Shown here: piece after piece, positions 7,474 through 15,551 of the stretch | Layout of the letters: every line of letters begins with the position of its first letter | How positions within the stretch are numbered: position 1 is the first letter of the stretch | DNA from: Pseudonocardia kunmingensis | GTDB taxonomy: Bacteria; Actinomycetota; Actinomycetes; Mycobacteriales; Pseudonocardiaceae | Length of the DNA stretch: 64,000 bases | Reading direction: 5' to 3' | NCBI RefSeq assembly: GCF_006716445.1 | Contig: NZ_VFPA01000008.1 | Coordinates: 186,001-250,000 of the forward strand | Translations under genes and position numbers: made by a program | Notes under the pieces: generated by a model | Told to the model about the DNA's origin: nothing | What the model saw: the letters and a program-made list of their open reading frames with translations, nothing else | Database searches by the model: none

Positions 7474-8859
7474 ATGCCGAGCTACGACGTCGTGGTGATC
7501 GGGGCAGGGGCCGCCGGGCTGACCGCGGGCGCGCTGCTGGCCAAGGAGGGCAAGCGGGTCGTGGTGCTCGACCGCAGCCCGTACCTCGGGGGCCGCGCGC
7601 TGGCCGTCCCGGACGAGGGGTTCACCGTCAACCTCGGAGGCCATCTCGTCGAGGACGGGGGCTCGGGGCTGACCAAGGTCTTCGAGCACGTCGGCAAGGA
7701 GCTGGTCCACGGCGAGGTCAGCAACGACATGCCGATCTGGGAGAACGGCAAGGGTTGGGGGTCGATCCGGGACCGCTACACCGACCGGTCCGAGCTGAAG
7801 AAGGTCATCAGGGCCCTCGTCGACACCCCGTACGAGGCGCTCGACGACTGGGACGACCGCTCGCTGCGCGAGTGGATCCACCAGTACACCGACGACCAGG
7901 GCGTCGTCGACCTGTTCGAGTTCATCTCGGTGCTCGAGTGCATGACCGACAACTGGTACGACCATTCGGCCAGCGACAACCTCTACGTCCGCAAGATGCA
8001 CTTCGAGGAGCGGGGCACCGCGGCCTACTCGTTCTGGCCGGGGCAGGGCTGGGACGGCATGTGGCGCGACCTCGCCGATGCCATCACCGAGAACGGCGGC
8101 GAGCTGCGACTCGGAACCTCGGTCGAGCGCGTCGTGATCGAGAACGGCGAGGTCAGGGGTGTCGCGATCGGCCGCGAGCCGAAGATCATGCCGAACGAGT
8201 TCTTCGAGGAGGAGATCCTCGAGGCCTCCGCCGTGATCTCGACGCTGCCCGTGTGGAACGTGCTGGGCGTCGTGCCGCGCAGCGCGCTCCCCGAGTGGTA
8301 CGCCTCCCAGATCGAGTTCCTCGCCCAGGACAAGTTCCGCATCGCATGGCTCGGGCTCTACCTCGCCACCGAGGAGCCGGTCACCCGGTACGACCCGCGG
8401 GAGCTCGCCACCTGGACCGCGACCCCGTCCACGGAGTGCTCCGGGTTCATGTTCGACCAGTCCGCGATGGACCCGTCGTGCTCGCCGCCGGGCACCCACC
8501 TGCACGTGATGGGCGCGATCATCCCCGGCGCGAAGGGCCGCGACCGGGAGTGGTGCCGCGCCACGATGGAGGCCTTCGAGCGCGACATCGAGACGATGTG
8601 GCCGGGCTTCGCGACGCCGGTGTGGCGGCGCAGGCACCTCGTGTTCGAGCCGTCGTTCGGGGTGATCCAGATGCCTGGGCTGGTCGGCAGGTACCGCCCG
8701 CACTGGCGGGCCCCGAACGTCGAGGGCCTGTGGTTCGCCAGCGAGACCTTCCGCAGCCGCGGGATCGGCACCGACCGCGCCGCCCGCGCCGCGCTGACCT
8801 GCGTGGAGGACTACCTGGGCGGCCGGCTCGCGACCTTCGGTGACGGGTGGCGCTACTGA
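7474..8859 (+). CDS. FAD-dependent oxidoreductase, phytoene-desaturase/amine-oxidase-like (cassette copy 1)
   Basis: 461 residues. The N-terminal Rossmann motif GAGAAG (10-15) with LDRSPYLGGRA is the dinucleotide-binding signature of the flavin amine oxidase/phytoene dehydrogenase group, and the C-terminal flavin-proximal segment reads GLWFASETFRSRGIGTDRAARAA. Probably a dehydrogenase or desaturase; the substrate cannot be read. Start chosen at ATG 7474 after GAGAGAGGT; an upstream in-frame GTG at 7456 is less likely. Its stop overlaps the LLM start (TGATG). A diverged second copy with the same partner is at 15552-18046; both share the block NWYDHSAS/KWYDHSAS-xNLYVRKMH. Confidence 0.8.
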   Translation: MPSYDVVVIGAGAAGLTAGALLAKEGKRVVVLDRSPYLGGRALAVPDEGFTVNLGGHLVEDGGSGLTKVFEHVGKELVHGEVSNDMPIWENGKGWGSIRDRYTDRSELKKVIRALVDTPYEALDDWDDRSLREWIHQYTDDQGVVDLFEFISVLECMTDNWYDHSASDNLYVRKMHFEERGTAAYSFWPGQGWDGMWRDLADAITENGGELRLGTSVERVVIENGEVRGVAIGREPKIMPNEFFEEEILEASAVISTLPVWNVLGVVPRSALPEWYASQIEFLAQDKFRIAWLGLYLATEEPVTRYDPRELATWTATPSTECSGFMFDQSAMDPSCSPPGTHLHVMGAIIPGAKGRDREWCRATMEAFERDIETMWPGFATPVWRRRHLVFEPSFGVIQMPGLVGRYRPHWRAPNVEGLWFASETFRSRGIGTDRAARAALTCVEDYLGGRLATFGDGWRY

Positions 8860-9980
8860 TGCAGCGCCTGCAGCTGGGGGTTCCCGGGCAGATCATGCCG
8901 CCTGCGGATGCGGCCGTGCGGTTCGCGCAGCGCGCCGAGTCCGACGGGTTCGACGCCGTGTGGTGGCCGGACCACCTGATGGGCTGGCACGCCGACACGA
9001 TGTGGACGCCCGATCTCACCCCGCTGGCGAACGTCCAGGCCAACCCGCACACCTACTTCGACCCGCTGATCATGATGGGCGTGGTGGGTGCGCAGACCCA
9101 GCGGGTCAAGGTCGGCGTCGTCGTCACCGACCTGATCCGGCGCAACCCGGCGATGGCCGCGGCGAGCGCGCTCACGCTCGACCACGTCACCCGGGGCCGG
9201 GCGATCATCGGGCTGGGCAGCGGGGAGAAGCTCAACATCACCCCGTACGGGATGTCGTTCGAGAAGCCGGTCGCGCGCCTGTCCGAGGGCATCGACGTCA
9301 TGCGTCTGCTCTGGGAGGCCGACGGACCGGTCGACTACCGGGGGACGTTCCACACCCTGGAGAAGGCGGTGCTGGGGCTCCAGCCCTTCGGCGGGCGGCC
9401 GCCGGAGATCTGGACGGCCGCACACGGGCCGCGGATGCTGCGCCTGACCGGTGCGAAGGCCGACGGCTGGCTGCCCACGAAGATGACGGCGGCCGACTAC
9501 GGCAAGTCGCTCACCGTGATCAACCAGGCTGCGCAGGACGCCGGCCGGGACCCGGCGAACCTCACGCCCGGCATGCTCGGCTACATCCTCATGGGGCCGG
9601 ACGAGGACGCGGTCCGCCGCCTCATCGAGGCCCCCCTCGTGCGCGCGCTGTGCGTGCTGCTGCCCTCGCAGGTGTTCCGCGATCTCGGTGTCGAACCCCC
9701 GCTGGAGGGCGGCCCGCACGGCTCGGGCTTCCACGACTTCATCCCGACCACGGTCGACCGCGCCGAGTCGCTGCGGATCATCGACGCGATCCCGCCGCAG
9801 GTGGTTCGCCACTACGCGTTCTGCGGCACACCCGCGCAGGTCGCGCAGGAGGTCGCCGAGTACCGCGAGAACGGGCTGCGCCACCTGGTCATGTGGAACA
9901 TCACGCCGTTCGGCGACCCGTCGCTGGCGAAGTGGTCTTTCCAGGCGATGAACGAGCTGAAGGGGCTGCTGGGTGACTGA
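8859..9980 (+). CDS. LLM-class F420-type oxidoreductase, phthiodiolone-ketoreductase-like (cassette copy 1)
   Basis: Luciferase-like TIM-barrel enzyme of 373 residues. GLGSGEKLNITPYGM near 118-132 is the loop typical of F420-binding LLM proteins. The patterns DxxPT-VDRAESLRIIDAIPPQV and FCGTPAQVAQEVAEYRENGLRHLV resemble the F420-dependent phthiodiolone ketoreductase of Mycobacterium (recalled, not aligned). A hydride transfer to or from a ketone or enone is therefore more likely than luciferase-type oxygenation. The start at 8859 overlaps the FAD gene stop by one base, so the two proteins are made together. FMN dependence is the alternative. Confidence 0.78.
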   Translation: MQRLQLGVPGQIMPPADAAVRFAQRAESDGFDAVWWPDHLMGWHADTMWTPDLTPLANVQANPHTYFDPLIMMGVVGAQTQRVKVGVVVTDLIRRNPAMAAASALTLDHVTRGRAIIGLGSGEKLNITPYGMSFEKPVARLSEGIDVMRLLWEADGPVDYRGTFHTLEKAVLGLQPFGGRPPEIWTAAHGPRMLRLTGAKADGWLPTKMTAADYGKSLTVINQAAQDAGRDPANLTPGMLGYILMGPDEDAVRRLIEAPLVRALCVLLPSQVFRDLGVEPPLEGGPHGSGFHDFIPTTVDRAESLRIIDAIPPQVVRHYAFCGTPAQVAQEVAEYRENGLRHLVMWNITPFGDPSLAKWSFQAMNELKGLLGD

Positions 9981-10359
9981 GACGAGCGCCGGGCGCCGGG
10001 CCGTGGAGGGCTACTTCGCGGCGATCAACTCCGGCCGGTTCGCCGATCTCGCCGCGGTGTTCGCGCCCGACGTCGAGATCCACACCGTCGGCGCGCCGCC
10101 GGTCGTCGGCCGGGACGCGGCGCTGGCGCACTTCCCGGCCGTACTGTCCGGCTACGCCGAGCACCACGACGCCGTGACCCGGTGGATCGAGGCCGAGAAC
10201 GCGGTCGTCTGCGAGATCCGCTTCACCGGGCGCCTGCGGGACGGGGGGCCGATCGTCTTCGACGCCCTCGACGTGTTCGACGTGCGCGACGGCCTGATCA
10301 CGAATGTTACGACGTGGTACGACACCCGCGGGCTGGTCCGGCAGCTGCGCGGATGCTAA
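9973..10359 (+). CDS. NTF2/SnoaL-like protein
   Basis: A 128-residue single-domain protein of the ketosteroid-isomerase/SnoaL fold: AVEGYFAAINSGRFADLAAVFAPDVEIHTVGAPPVVGRDAALAHF begins the cone-shaped barrel and DALDVFDVRDGLITNVTTWYDTRGL closes it. Members bind small hydrophobic molecules and often act as isomerases, cyclases or hydrolases. The GTG start overlaps the LLM stop (8 shared bases), so it belongs to the FAD-LLM transcript. A second protein of this fold follows the P450, suggesting two steps with reactive intermediates. Confidence 0.7.
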   Translation: MTETSAGRRAVEGYFAAINSGRFADLAAVFAPDVEIHTVGAPPVVGRDAALAHFPAVLSGYAEHHDAVTRWIEAENAVVCEIRFTGRLRDGGPIVFDALDVFDVRDGLITNVTTWYDTRGLVRQLRGC

Positions 10360-10365
10360 CCTCCG

Positions 10366-10385
10366 CTACCAAACGGCTGTTAGGC
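10366..10385 (+). promoter_or_regulatory. CTACCAAACG operator-like element before the P450
   Basis: ctaccaaacg followed by gctgttaggc, ending 29 bases before the P450 start. The left half is a perfect CTACCAAACG, and the right half is a degraded inverse. It places a likely regulated promoter between the first SnoaL-like gene and the P450. Confidence 0.45.
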
Positions 10386-10414
10386 GATTCCGTACGACGA
10401 CGTCCGGAGGCCCC

Positions 10415-11680
10415 GTGTCCACGCCCACCGCATCGGCGCCCGACATCCTCTCGCCCGAGTTCGCCGCCGACCCCTACACGGCATACCGGGCGTTGCGCGA
10501 GAACCACCCGCTGATCTGGCACGACGCGACGCAGAGCTACGTCATCAGCCGCTACGTCGATGTCGAGCGCGCCTTCAAGGACCCGGTGTTCACGAGCCGG
10601 AACTACGACTGGCAGCTCGAGCCGGTACACGGGCGCACCATCCTCCAGATGGACGGGCGCGAGCACTCCACGCACCGCAACCTCGTCGCCCCCGCGTTCC
10701 GCGGCCGCGAGCTCGCCGAGAAGTTCGTGCCGGTCATCGATCAGAACTCGCGCGCACTCGTCGACGCCTTCCGCGGCGACGGGCACGTCGACCTCGTCGA
10801 CCGGTACGCCACCCGCTTCCCGATCAACGTCATCGTGGACATGCTCGGGTTGCCCAAGAGCGACCACGAGCACTTCCACCGCTGGTACAGCTCGATCATG
10901 GCGTTCCTGTCCAACCTGGCCGGGGACGAGCAGGTCACCGCGCAGGGCCTGCGCACCAAGGAGGAGTTCGAGGCCTACATGCTGCCGATCATCCGGCAGC
11001 GCCGCGAGGCCCCGGGCGACGACCTGCTCTCCACGCTGTGCACCGCGGAGATCGACGGTGTCCGGATGACCGACGAGGAGATCAAGGCGTTCTGCAGCCT
11101 CCTGCTCACCGCGGGCGGGGAGACCACGGACAAGGCCATCGCGAGCGTGATGCGCAACCTCGTGGAGCACCCCGACCAGCTCCAGGACGTGCGCGAGGAC
11201 CGGTCCCTGATCTCCGCGGCGTTCGCCGAGACGCTGCGCTACTCGCCGCCGGTGCACATGATCATGCGTCAGCCCGCGGAACCCGTCCGGCTCTCGGGTG
11301 GCGTCGTGGAGGCCGGGAAGACGCTCACCTGCCTGATCGGCGCCGCGAACCGCGACCCCGAGCGCTTCCGGGACCCCGACACGTTCGACATCCACCGCGA
11401 CGACCTGGACATGGGCCGGGCCTACACGGCCGGGGCCAACCACACGGCGTTCGCGCTGGGCCGCCATTTCTGCGTCGGTGCGCTGCTGGCCCGCACCGAG
11501 CTGGAGACGGGCATCGCCCACCTGCTCGACGCGATGCACGACATCCGTTTCGCCGACGGCGCCCCGCCGGCCGAGCACGGCGTCTTCACCCGGGCTCCCG
11601 CCGCGCTGCGCCTCACCTTCACCCCGCCTCCTGAGCGCAGCTCGCGGAGCGGACCGAGCATCGGAGAGGAACCACCATGA
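10415..11680 (+). CDS. Cytochrome P450 (first)
   Basis: Heme-thiolate monooxygenase of 421 residues. The I-helix oxygen-activation motif is LLTAGGETTDKA, the K-helix ExxR is ETLRY, and the heme loop FALGRHFCVG has the axial Cys353. A GTG start preceded by CCGGAGG was chosen; the longer in-frame ORF has no ribosome site. No ferredoxin or ferredoxin reductase gene is adjacent, so redox partners must come from elsewhere. It is followed by a 4-base ATGA overlap with an NTF2-like gene. Substrate hydroxylation early in the pathway is the likely role; the CYP family was not determined. Confidence 0.93.
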   Translation: MSTPTASAPDILSPEFAADPYTAYRALRENHPLIWHDATQSYVISRYVDVERAFKDPVFTSRNYDWQLEPVHGRTILQMDGREHSTHRNLVAPAFRGRELAEKFVPVIDQNSRALVDAFRGDGHVDLVDRYATRFPINVIVDMLGLPKSDHEHFHRWYSSIMAFLSNLAGDEQVTAQGLRTKEEFEAYMLPIIRQRREAPGDDLLSTLCTAEIDGVRMTDEEIKAFCSLLLTAGGETTDKAIASVMRNLVEHPDQLQDVREDRSLISAAFAETLRYSPPVHMIMRQPAEPVRLSGGVVEAGKTLTCLIGAANRDPERFRDPDTFDIHRDDLDMGRAYTAGANHTAFALGRHFCVGALLARTELETGIAHLLDAMHDIRFADGAPPAEHGVFTRAPAALRLTFTPPPERSSRSGPSIGEEPP

Positions 11681-12087
11681 CGGCACGTGCGGAGATCGAG
11701 AACGTCCTCGGACTCGCTGCCTGGGGATACGACGAGAACGACGTCGACCTCATCGCGGCCCAGTTCACCGAGACCGCCACGATGACCCTGCAGATCGGGC
11801 GTGACGGCGACCCGATCGGCCCGTTCGAAGGGCGCGACGCCATCCGGAAGCTGCACGCCGATTCGCTCGCGGCGCAGACCGACCAGCGCCGCCACAACAT
11901 CAGCAACCTGGTGCTCACCAAGGAGACCGCGGACACGGCCTCGACCACCAGCAACCTCACCCTGCTCTCGGTCGAGAACGGCGCCGCGCGGGTGCTCTCG
12001 TCCGGGTGGTACCGCGACGAGCTCGTCAACCGGGACGGCCGATGGCTGATCTCCCAGCGGCACATCTACCTGGACCTGCCCTACTGA
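11677..12087 (+). CDS. NTF2/SnoaL-like protein (second)
   Basis: 136 residues, alpha+beta barrel of the SnoaL_4 type: an N-terminal helix IENVLGLAAWGYDENDVDLIAAQFTE, then strands ending GAARVLSSGWYRDELVNRDGRWLISQRHIYLD. It is translationally coupled to the P450 (ATGA) and is followed after 14 bases by the ligase. In other degradation clusters such proteins act as hydratases, isomerases or ring-hydroxylating dioxygenase beta-like subunits; no catalytic residues can be assigned confidently here. Confidence 0.7.
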   Translation: MTARAEIENVLGLAAWGYDENDVDLIAAQFTETATMTLQIGRDGDPIGPFEGRDAIRKLHADSLAAQTDQRRHNISNLVLTKETADTASTTSNLTLLSVENGAARVLSSGWYRDELVNRDGRWLISQRHIYLDLPY

Positions 12088-12101
12088 GCCGAGGGGCGGA
12101 C

Positions 12102-13673
12102 ATGGTCAACATCGGACGGATCCCCGCGAAGTGGGCGGCACTGACGCCCGAGAGGGACGCGATCGTCGACGTCCCGACGGGGCGGCGGACGAACTGGCGC
12201 ACCCTGGACGAGCGGGTGCGCCGGCTGGCGAACGGGTTGCGCGGCACGGGAGACGGCGGCCTCGGGCTGGCCCAGGGGGACCGGGTCGCGATCCTGGCCA
12301 AGAACGCGATCGAGTACCAGGAGCTCTACTACGCCGCGGGCCGTGCCGGGCTCGTCGCGCAGCCGCTGAACTGGCGCCTGGGCACCGCCGAGCTGGGCCG
12401 CATCGTCACCGACGCCTCCCCGAAGGCGCTGCTGGCCTCGGATGAGTGGCTGGATACCGCGAAGGAGCTGCAGGCCGCCGTCGACGTCCCGCACTGGCTG
12501 CAGTACGGCGACGGCGGCGACGGCAGCTACGAGGAACTCATCGCGCGCAGCAGCCCCGACGAGCCGGAGTGGTCGAGCCGGGTCGGGGACGACGACCCGT
12601 TCTTCATCCTCTACACGGGCGGGACGACGGGGGAGTCGAAGGGCGCGCTGCATTCGCACAAGAGCGCCGCGTTCGGTATGTGGAACCAGACGGTGGCCGA
12701 GCGGATCGTGCCGACCGATGTCTACATGCTGACCGGGCAGATGTACCACATCCCGGTCGTGCTCTCGATGAACTACATGCGTCACGGCTGCCCGCTGGTG
12801 CTGATGAACTTCGAGGCCCGCACCGCCTTGGAGATCATCGAGGCCGAGCGGGTGTCGGCGTTCCTCGGGATCACCACGATGCTCAACTGGATGATGGCCG
12901 TCCCGGGCTTCTCGCAGTTCGACATCTCGAGCCTGCGCAACATCCAGTACGGCGGCGGCCCGATGCCTTCCGCGGTGGTCAAAGCGGCGCTGGAGCACTT
13001 CCCGTGCACGCTGATCCAGGGCTACGGGCAGACCGAGGGCACGACGATGTGCTTCCTGTCCCAGGAGGACCACACCGACGCGGTGCGCGGCATCCATCCC
13101 GAGCGCCTGCGTTCCTGCGGTCGGGAGGGTTTCGTCACGAGCGTGCGGGTGGTCGACCCCGACGGCGTGCCGGTGCCCAAGGACGGGAGGACCGCAGGGC
13201 AGATCGTCGTGCGGTCCGAGGCGAACATGCTCGGCTACCTCAACCGGCCCGACCTCACCGCGCAGACGCTGCACGACGGCTGGATGTGGACCGGCGACAT
13301 CGCCACCTGGGACGCCGACTCCTACGTGTTCATCGTCGACCGGGCGAAAGACATGATCATCTCGGGCGGCGAGAACATCTACTCGGTCCAGGTGGAGGAG
13401 GCCGTGAACGCGCACCCGTCGGTGCTCGAGTGCGCCGTCATCGGTGTGCCGGACGACGAGTGGGGCGAGAGCGTCAAGGCGTTCGTCGTGCTCAAGCCGG
13501 ACACCACCGCCACCGAGGCCGAGATCATCGAGACGGCCAGGAGCCTCCTCGCGTCCTACCAGAAGCCACGGTCGGTCGAGTTCGTCGACGCGCTGCCGAA
13601 GGCGCCGACGGGCAAGATCCTCAAGCGCACGCTGCGCGAACCGTACTGGGCCGAGCGCGACCGATCCGTCTGA
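12102..13673 (+). CDS. AMP-forming acyl-CoA ligase (FadD-like)
   Basis: 523 residues of the ANL superfamily. The P-loop is YTGGTTGESKG at 171-181 (Gly replaces the usual Ser), followed by QGYGQTE, WMWTGDIA, DRAKDMIISGGENIY and the catalytic Lys505 in APTGKILKRTLRE. It is less similar to the other two ligases in the window than they are to each other, so it probably activates a different acid. The ATG start has GAGGGGCG upstream and lies 14 bases after the NTF2-like gene, placing ligase, P450 and SnoaL-like protein in one operon. Confidence 0.9.
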   Translation: MVNIGRIPAKWAALTPERDAIVDVPTGRRTNWRTLDERVRRLANGLRGTGDGGLGLAQGDRVAILAKNAIEYQELYYAAGRAGLVAQPLNWRLGTAELGRIVTDASPKALLASDEWLDTAKELQAAVDVPHWLQYGDGGDGSYEELIARSSPDEPEWSSRVGDDDPFFILYTGGTTGESKGALHSHKSAAFGMWNQTVAERIVPTDVYMLTGQMYHIPVVLSMNYMRHGCPLVLMNFEARTALEIIEAERVSAFLGITTMLNWMMAVPGFSQFDISSLRNIQYGGGPMPSAVVKAALEHFPCTLIQGYGQTEGTTMCFLSQEDHTDAVRGIHPERLRSCGREGFVTSVRVVDPDGVPVPKDGRTAGQIVVRSEANMLGYLNRPDLTAQTLHDGWMWTGDIATWDADSYVFIVDRAKDMIISGGENIYSVQVEEAVNAHPSVLECAVIGVPDDEWGESVKAFVVLKPDTTATEAEIIETARSLLASYQKPRSVEFVDALPKAPTGKILKRTLREPYWAERDRSV

Positions 13674-13710
13674 GAACGGGAGCCGAGGGCGTCGGCGACG
13701 GGCGGGGCGG

Positions 13711-15392
13711 CTACGACGGCCGCAGGCTCGGGAACTGAGGGGCCTCGGTGATCCCGCAGGCCTCGAGCTCGCGGGCGATCCGCTCCCGCAGCACGTACTT
13801 CCTGATCTTCGTTCCGGACATGGGCCAGTCGCCGGGGCCGCCGATGAACCGGACGTAGCGGGGGACCCGGTAGGTCGCGATGCGGCCGAGGCAGAACTCG
13901 ATCAGCTCCTGTTCGGTCGCCGTCGAGCCGGGCTTGAGCTGCACGAACGCCGCCGGCACCTCGACGTAGTACGCGTCGGGCGCGCCCACGACGGCCACGA
14001 TGTCCACGGCGGGGTGGTTCAGCAGGTACCCCTCGACCTCGGCGGCAGCGACGTTCTCCCCGCCGACCTTCAGCATGTCCTTGAGACGGGACCGGAACGT
14101 CAGCCTGCCCTCGGGATCGGCGACGACGAGATCGCCGCTGTGGAACCAGCCCTCGGCGTCGAACACCTGCGCGGTGAGCTCGGGATCACGGAAGTAGCCG
14201 TCGAACGCGTTCGGCCCCCGGAACAGCAGCTCGCCGGGTGTGCCGGGGTCCACGTCGGCCCCGGTCTGCGGATCGACGACCCGGCACTGCATGCCCGGCA
14301 TCGGGTGCCCGCCGGTGGTGGCTCGGGCGTCGGGCGGGTCGTCGAGCCGGTTGAGGGTGAGGAACGCAGAGGACTCGGTCATCGCCACGCAGGACACGTG
14401 CACGGCGTCCGGCAGCCGGGAGGCCATGTCGCGCAGCCGCTCGGGCACCCCGACCGCCATCACCAGCCGGATCCGGGAGAGGTCGAAGCGGGCGAAGTCG
14501 GGCCGGTTGAGCACCGGCATCCAGATCGTCTCGAACGCCGCCAGCGCGATCGTGACCCGCTCGTCGCGCAGGTACTCCAGCGTGGTCGCGGGGTCGAAGT
14601 ACCCGGGGTGCACGAACGGGGCGCCCGCCGCGATGGCGCTCAACGCGAAGGTGATGCCGCCGCCGTGGAACAGCGGGATCGCGGTCCACACGCGGTCCTC
14701 GGAGGTGATCTGCATGCGCTCCCCGATGCCGTCGGCAGCCGGACCAGGGCTTCGTGGCTGAGCATGGCCCCCTTGGGCGCGGCGGTGGTGCCGGAGGTGT
14801 AGACGATCACAGCGGTGTCCCGCACCCGCACCGACGCCTGGGACTCCCACACCACGTCGTCCTGGACGCCCGGGGCGGCCGTGTCGCGAACCTCGGTGTC
14901 GGGAACCTCGGTGCCATCGAGGACGAGGACGTGCCGCAGCTCCGGTGCGTCGGCGAGGCCGAGCTCGCCGCCCGCGTGCCCGGACACGCCGGGAAACGTC
15001 TCGTGCAGCAGCCCGGTCGACGCCGCGTCGGTCACCAGCACCCGCATCCCCGAATGGGCGACGATCTGGGCGAGTTCCACGCACTTGAAGCGTGCGTTCA
15101 CCGGCACCGCGATGGCCCCGAGCTTCGCTGCCCCGAAGAGGACGGCGAGCAGGTCGACCGTTGCGGGGAGCAGGATCCCCACCCGGTCACCGCGCCGGAC
15201 GCCGAGCCCGGCGAGCCGGCGCGCGAACCACTGGGCGCGCCCGGCGAGCTCGGCGTAGGACGCCCGAGCGTCCGGGAACACCACCGCATCGTCGTCGGGG
15301 CGTTCGACGGCGCGCCGGTCGAGCAGGTCGCCCAGCGTGGTCGCCTCGATCCACCGGCGTGCTCCCGGCCCTGTCGTCGCTGCGCTCGTCAC
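13711..15392 (-). pseudogene. AMP-forming acyl-CoA ligase, paralogue 2, broken by a one-base frameshift
   Basis: The N-terminal part (from GTG 15392 through the P-loop YTSGTTAAPKG to LSHEALVR) and the C-terminal part (from ADGIGERMQITSEDRVW to LRPS) are in different frames, joining at about 14739-14742. Inserting one G into the CCGG there (CCGGG on the coding strand) would give LVRAADGIGERM, which aligns with the LVAEGEAVAERL of the intact paralogue at 4810-6459. All other ligase motifs are present (GWFHSGDLV, SRLKDMLKVGGENV, SGTKIRKYVLRE). Either the gene is recently inactivated or the base was lost in sequencing of a G run. Confidence 0.85.
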
Positions 15393-15445
15393 CGTCGCTC
15401 CCTCCGCGTGGCACGCCGATTCTGGCGACGAGCCGGACCCCCTGT

Positions 15446-15463
15446 CTACCGGCCGTATGGTGG
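15446..15463 (-). promoter_or_regulatory. CTACC/GGTGG operator-like palindrome upstream of the broken ligase
   Basis: ctaccggccgtatggtgg, 54 bases before the ligase start. Together with the preceding TGT it reads TGTCTACC-N3-CGT-N-TG like the element in front of the intact paralogue ligase at 6483. The retained operator fits a ligase that was regulated together with its paralogue. Confidence 0.4.
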
Positions 15464-15502
15464 GCAGAGCGTGCCCTGTGCCTCACGGGCGTTGACGCGC
15501 TG

Positions 15503-15532
15503 TACAACCCACGTTATACATCCATTGTTGTA
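15503..15532. promoter_or_regulatory. Bipartite TACAAC-N18-GTTGTA operator before cassette copy 2
   Basis: Half-sites TACAAC (15503-15508) and GTTGTA (15527-15532) are separated by 18 bases that contain a TATACA core. The same arrangement, with the same core in the opposite orientation, occurs at 20610-20639 upstream of the TetR gene. It ends 20 bases before the FAD gene start, a position where bound repressor would block transcription or early elongation. Confidence 0.6.
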
Positions 15533-15551
15533 TATCTGGTGGAGGATCGAT

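Noticed and set aside
14754..15551. N-terminal extension of the second FAD enzyme by about 266 residues
   Set aside because: The extension is antisense to the ligase and lacks motifs; the Rossmann motif begins right after the ATG at 15552 with a good ribosome site.
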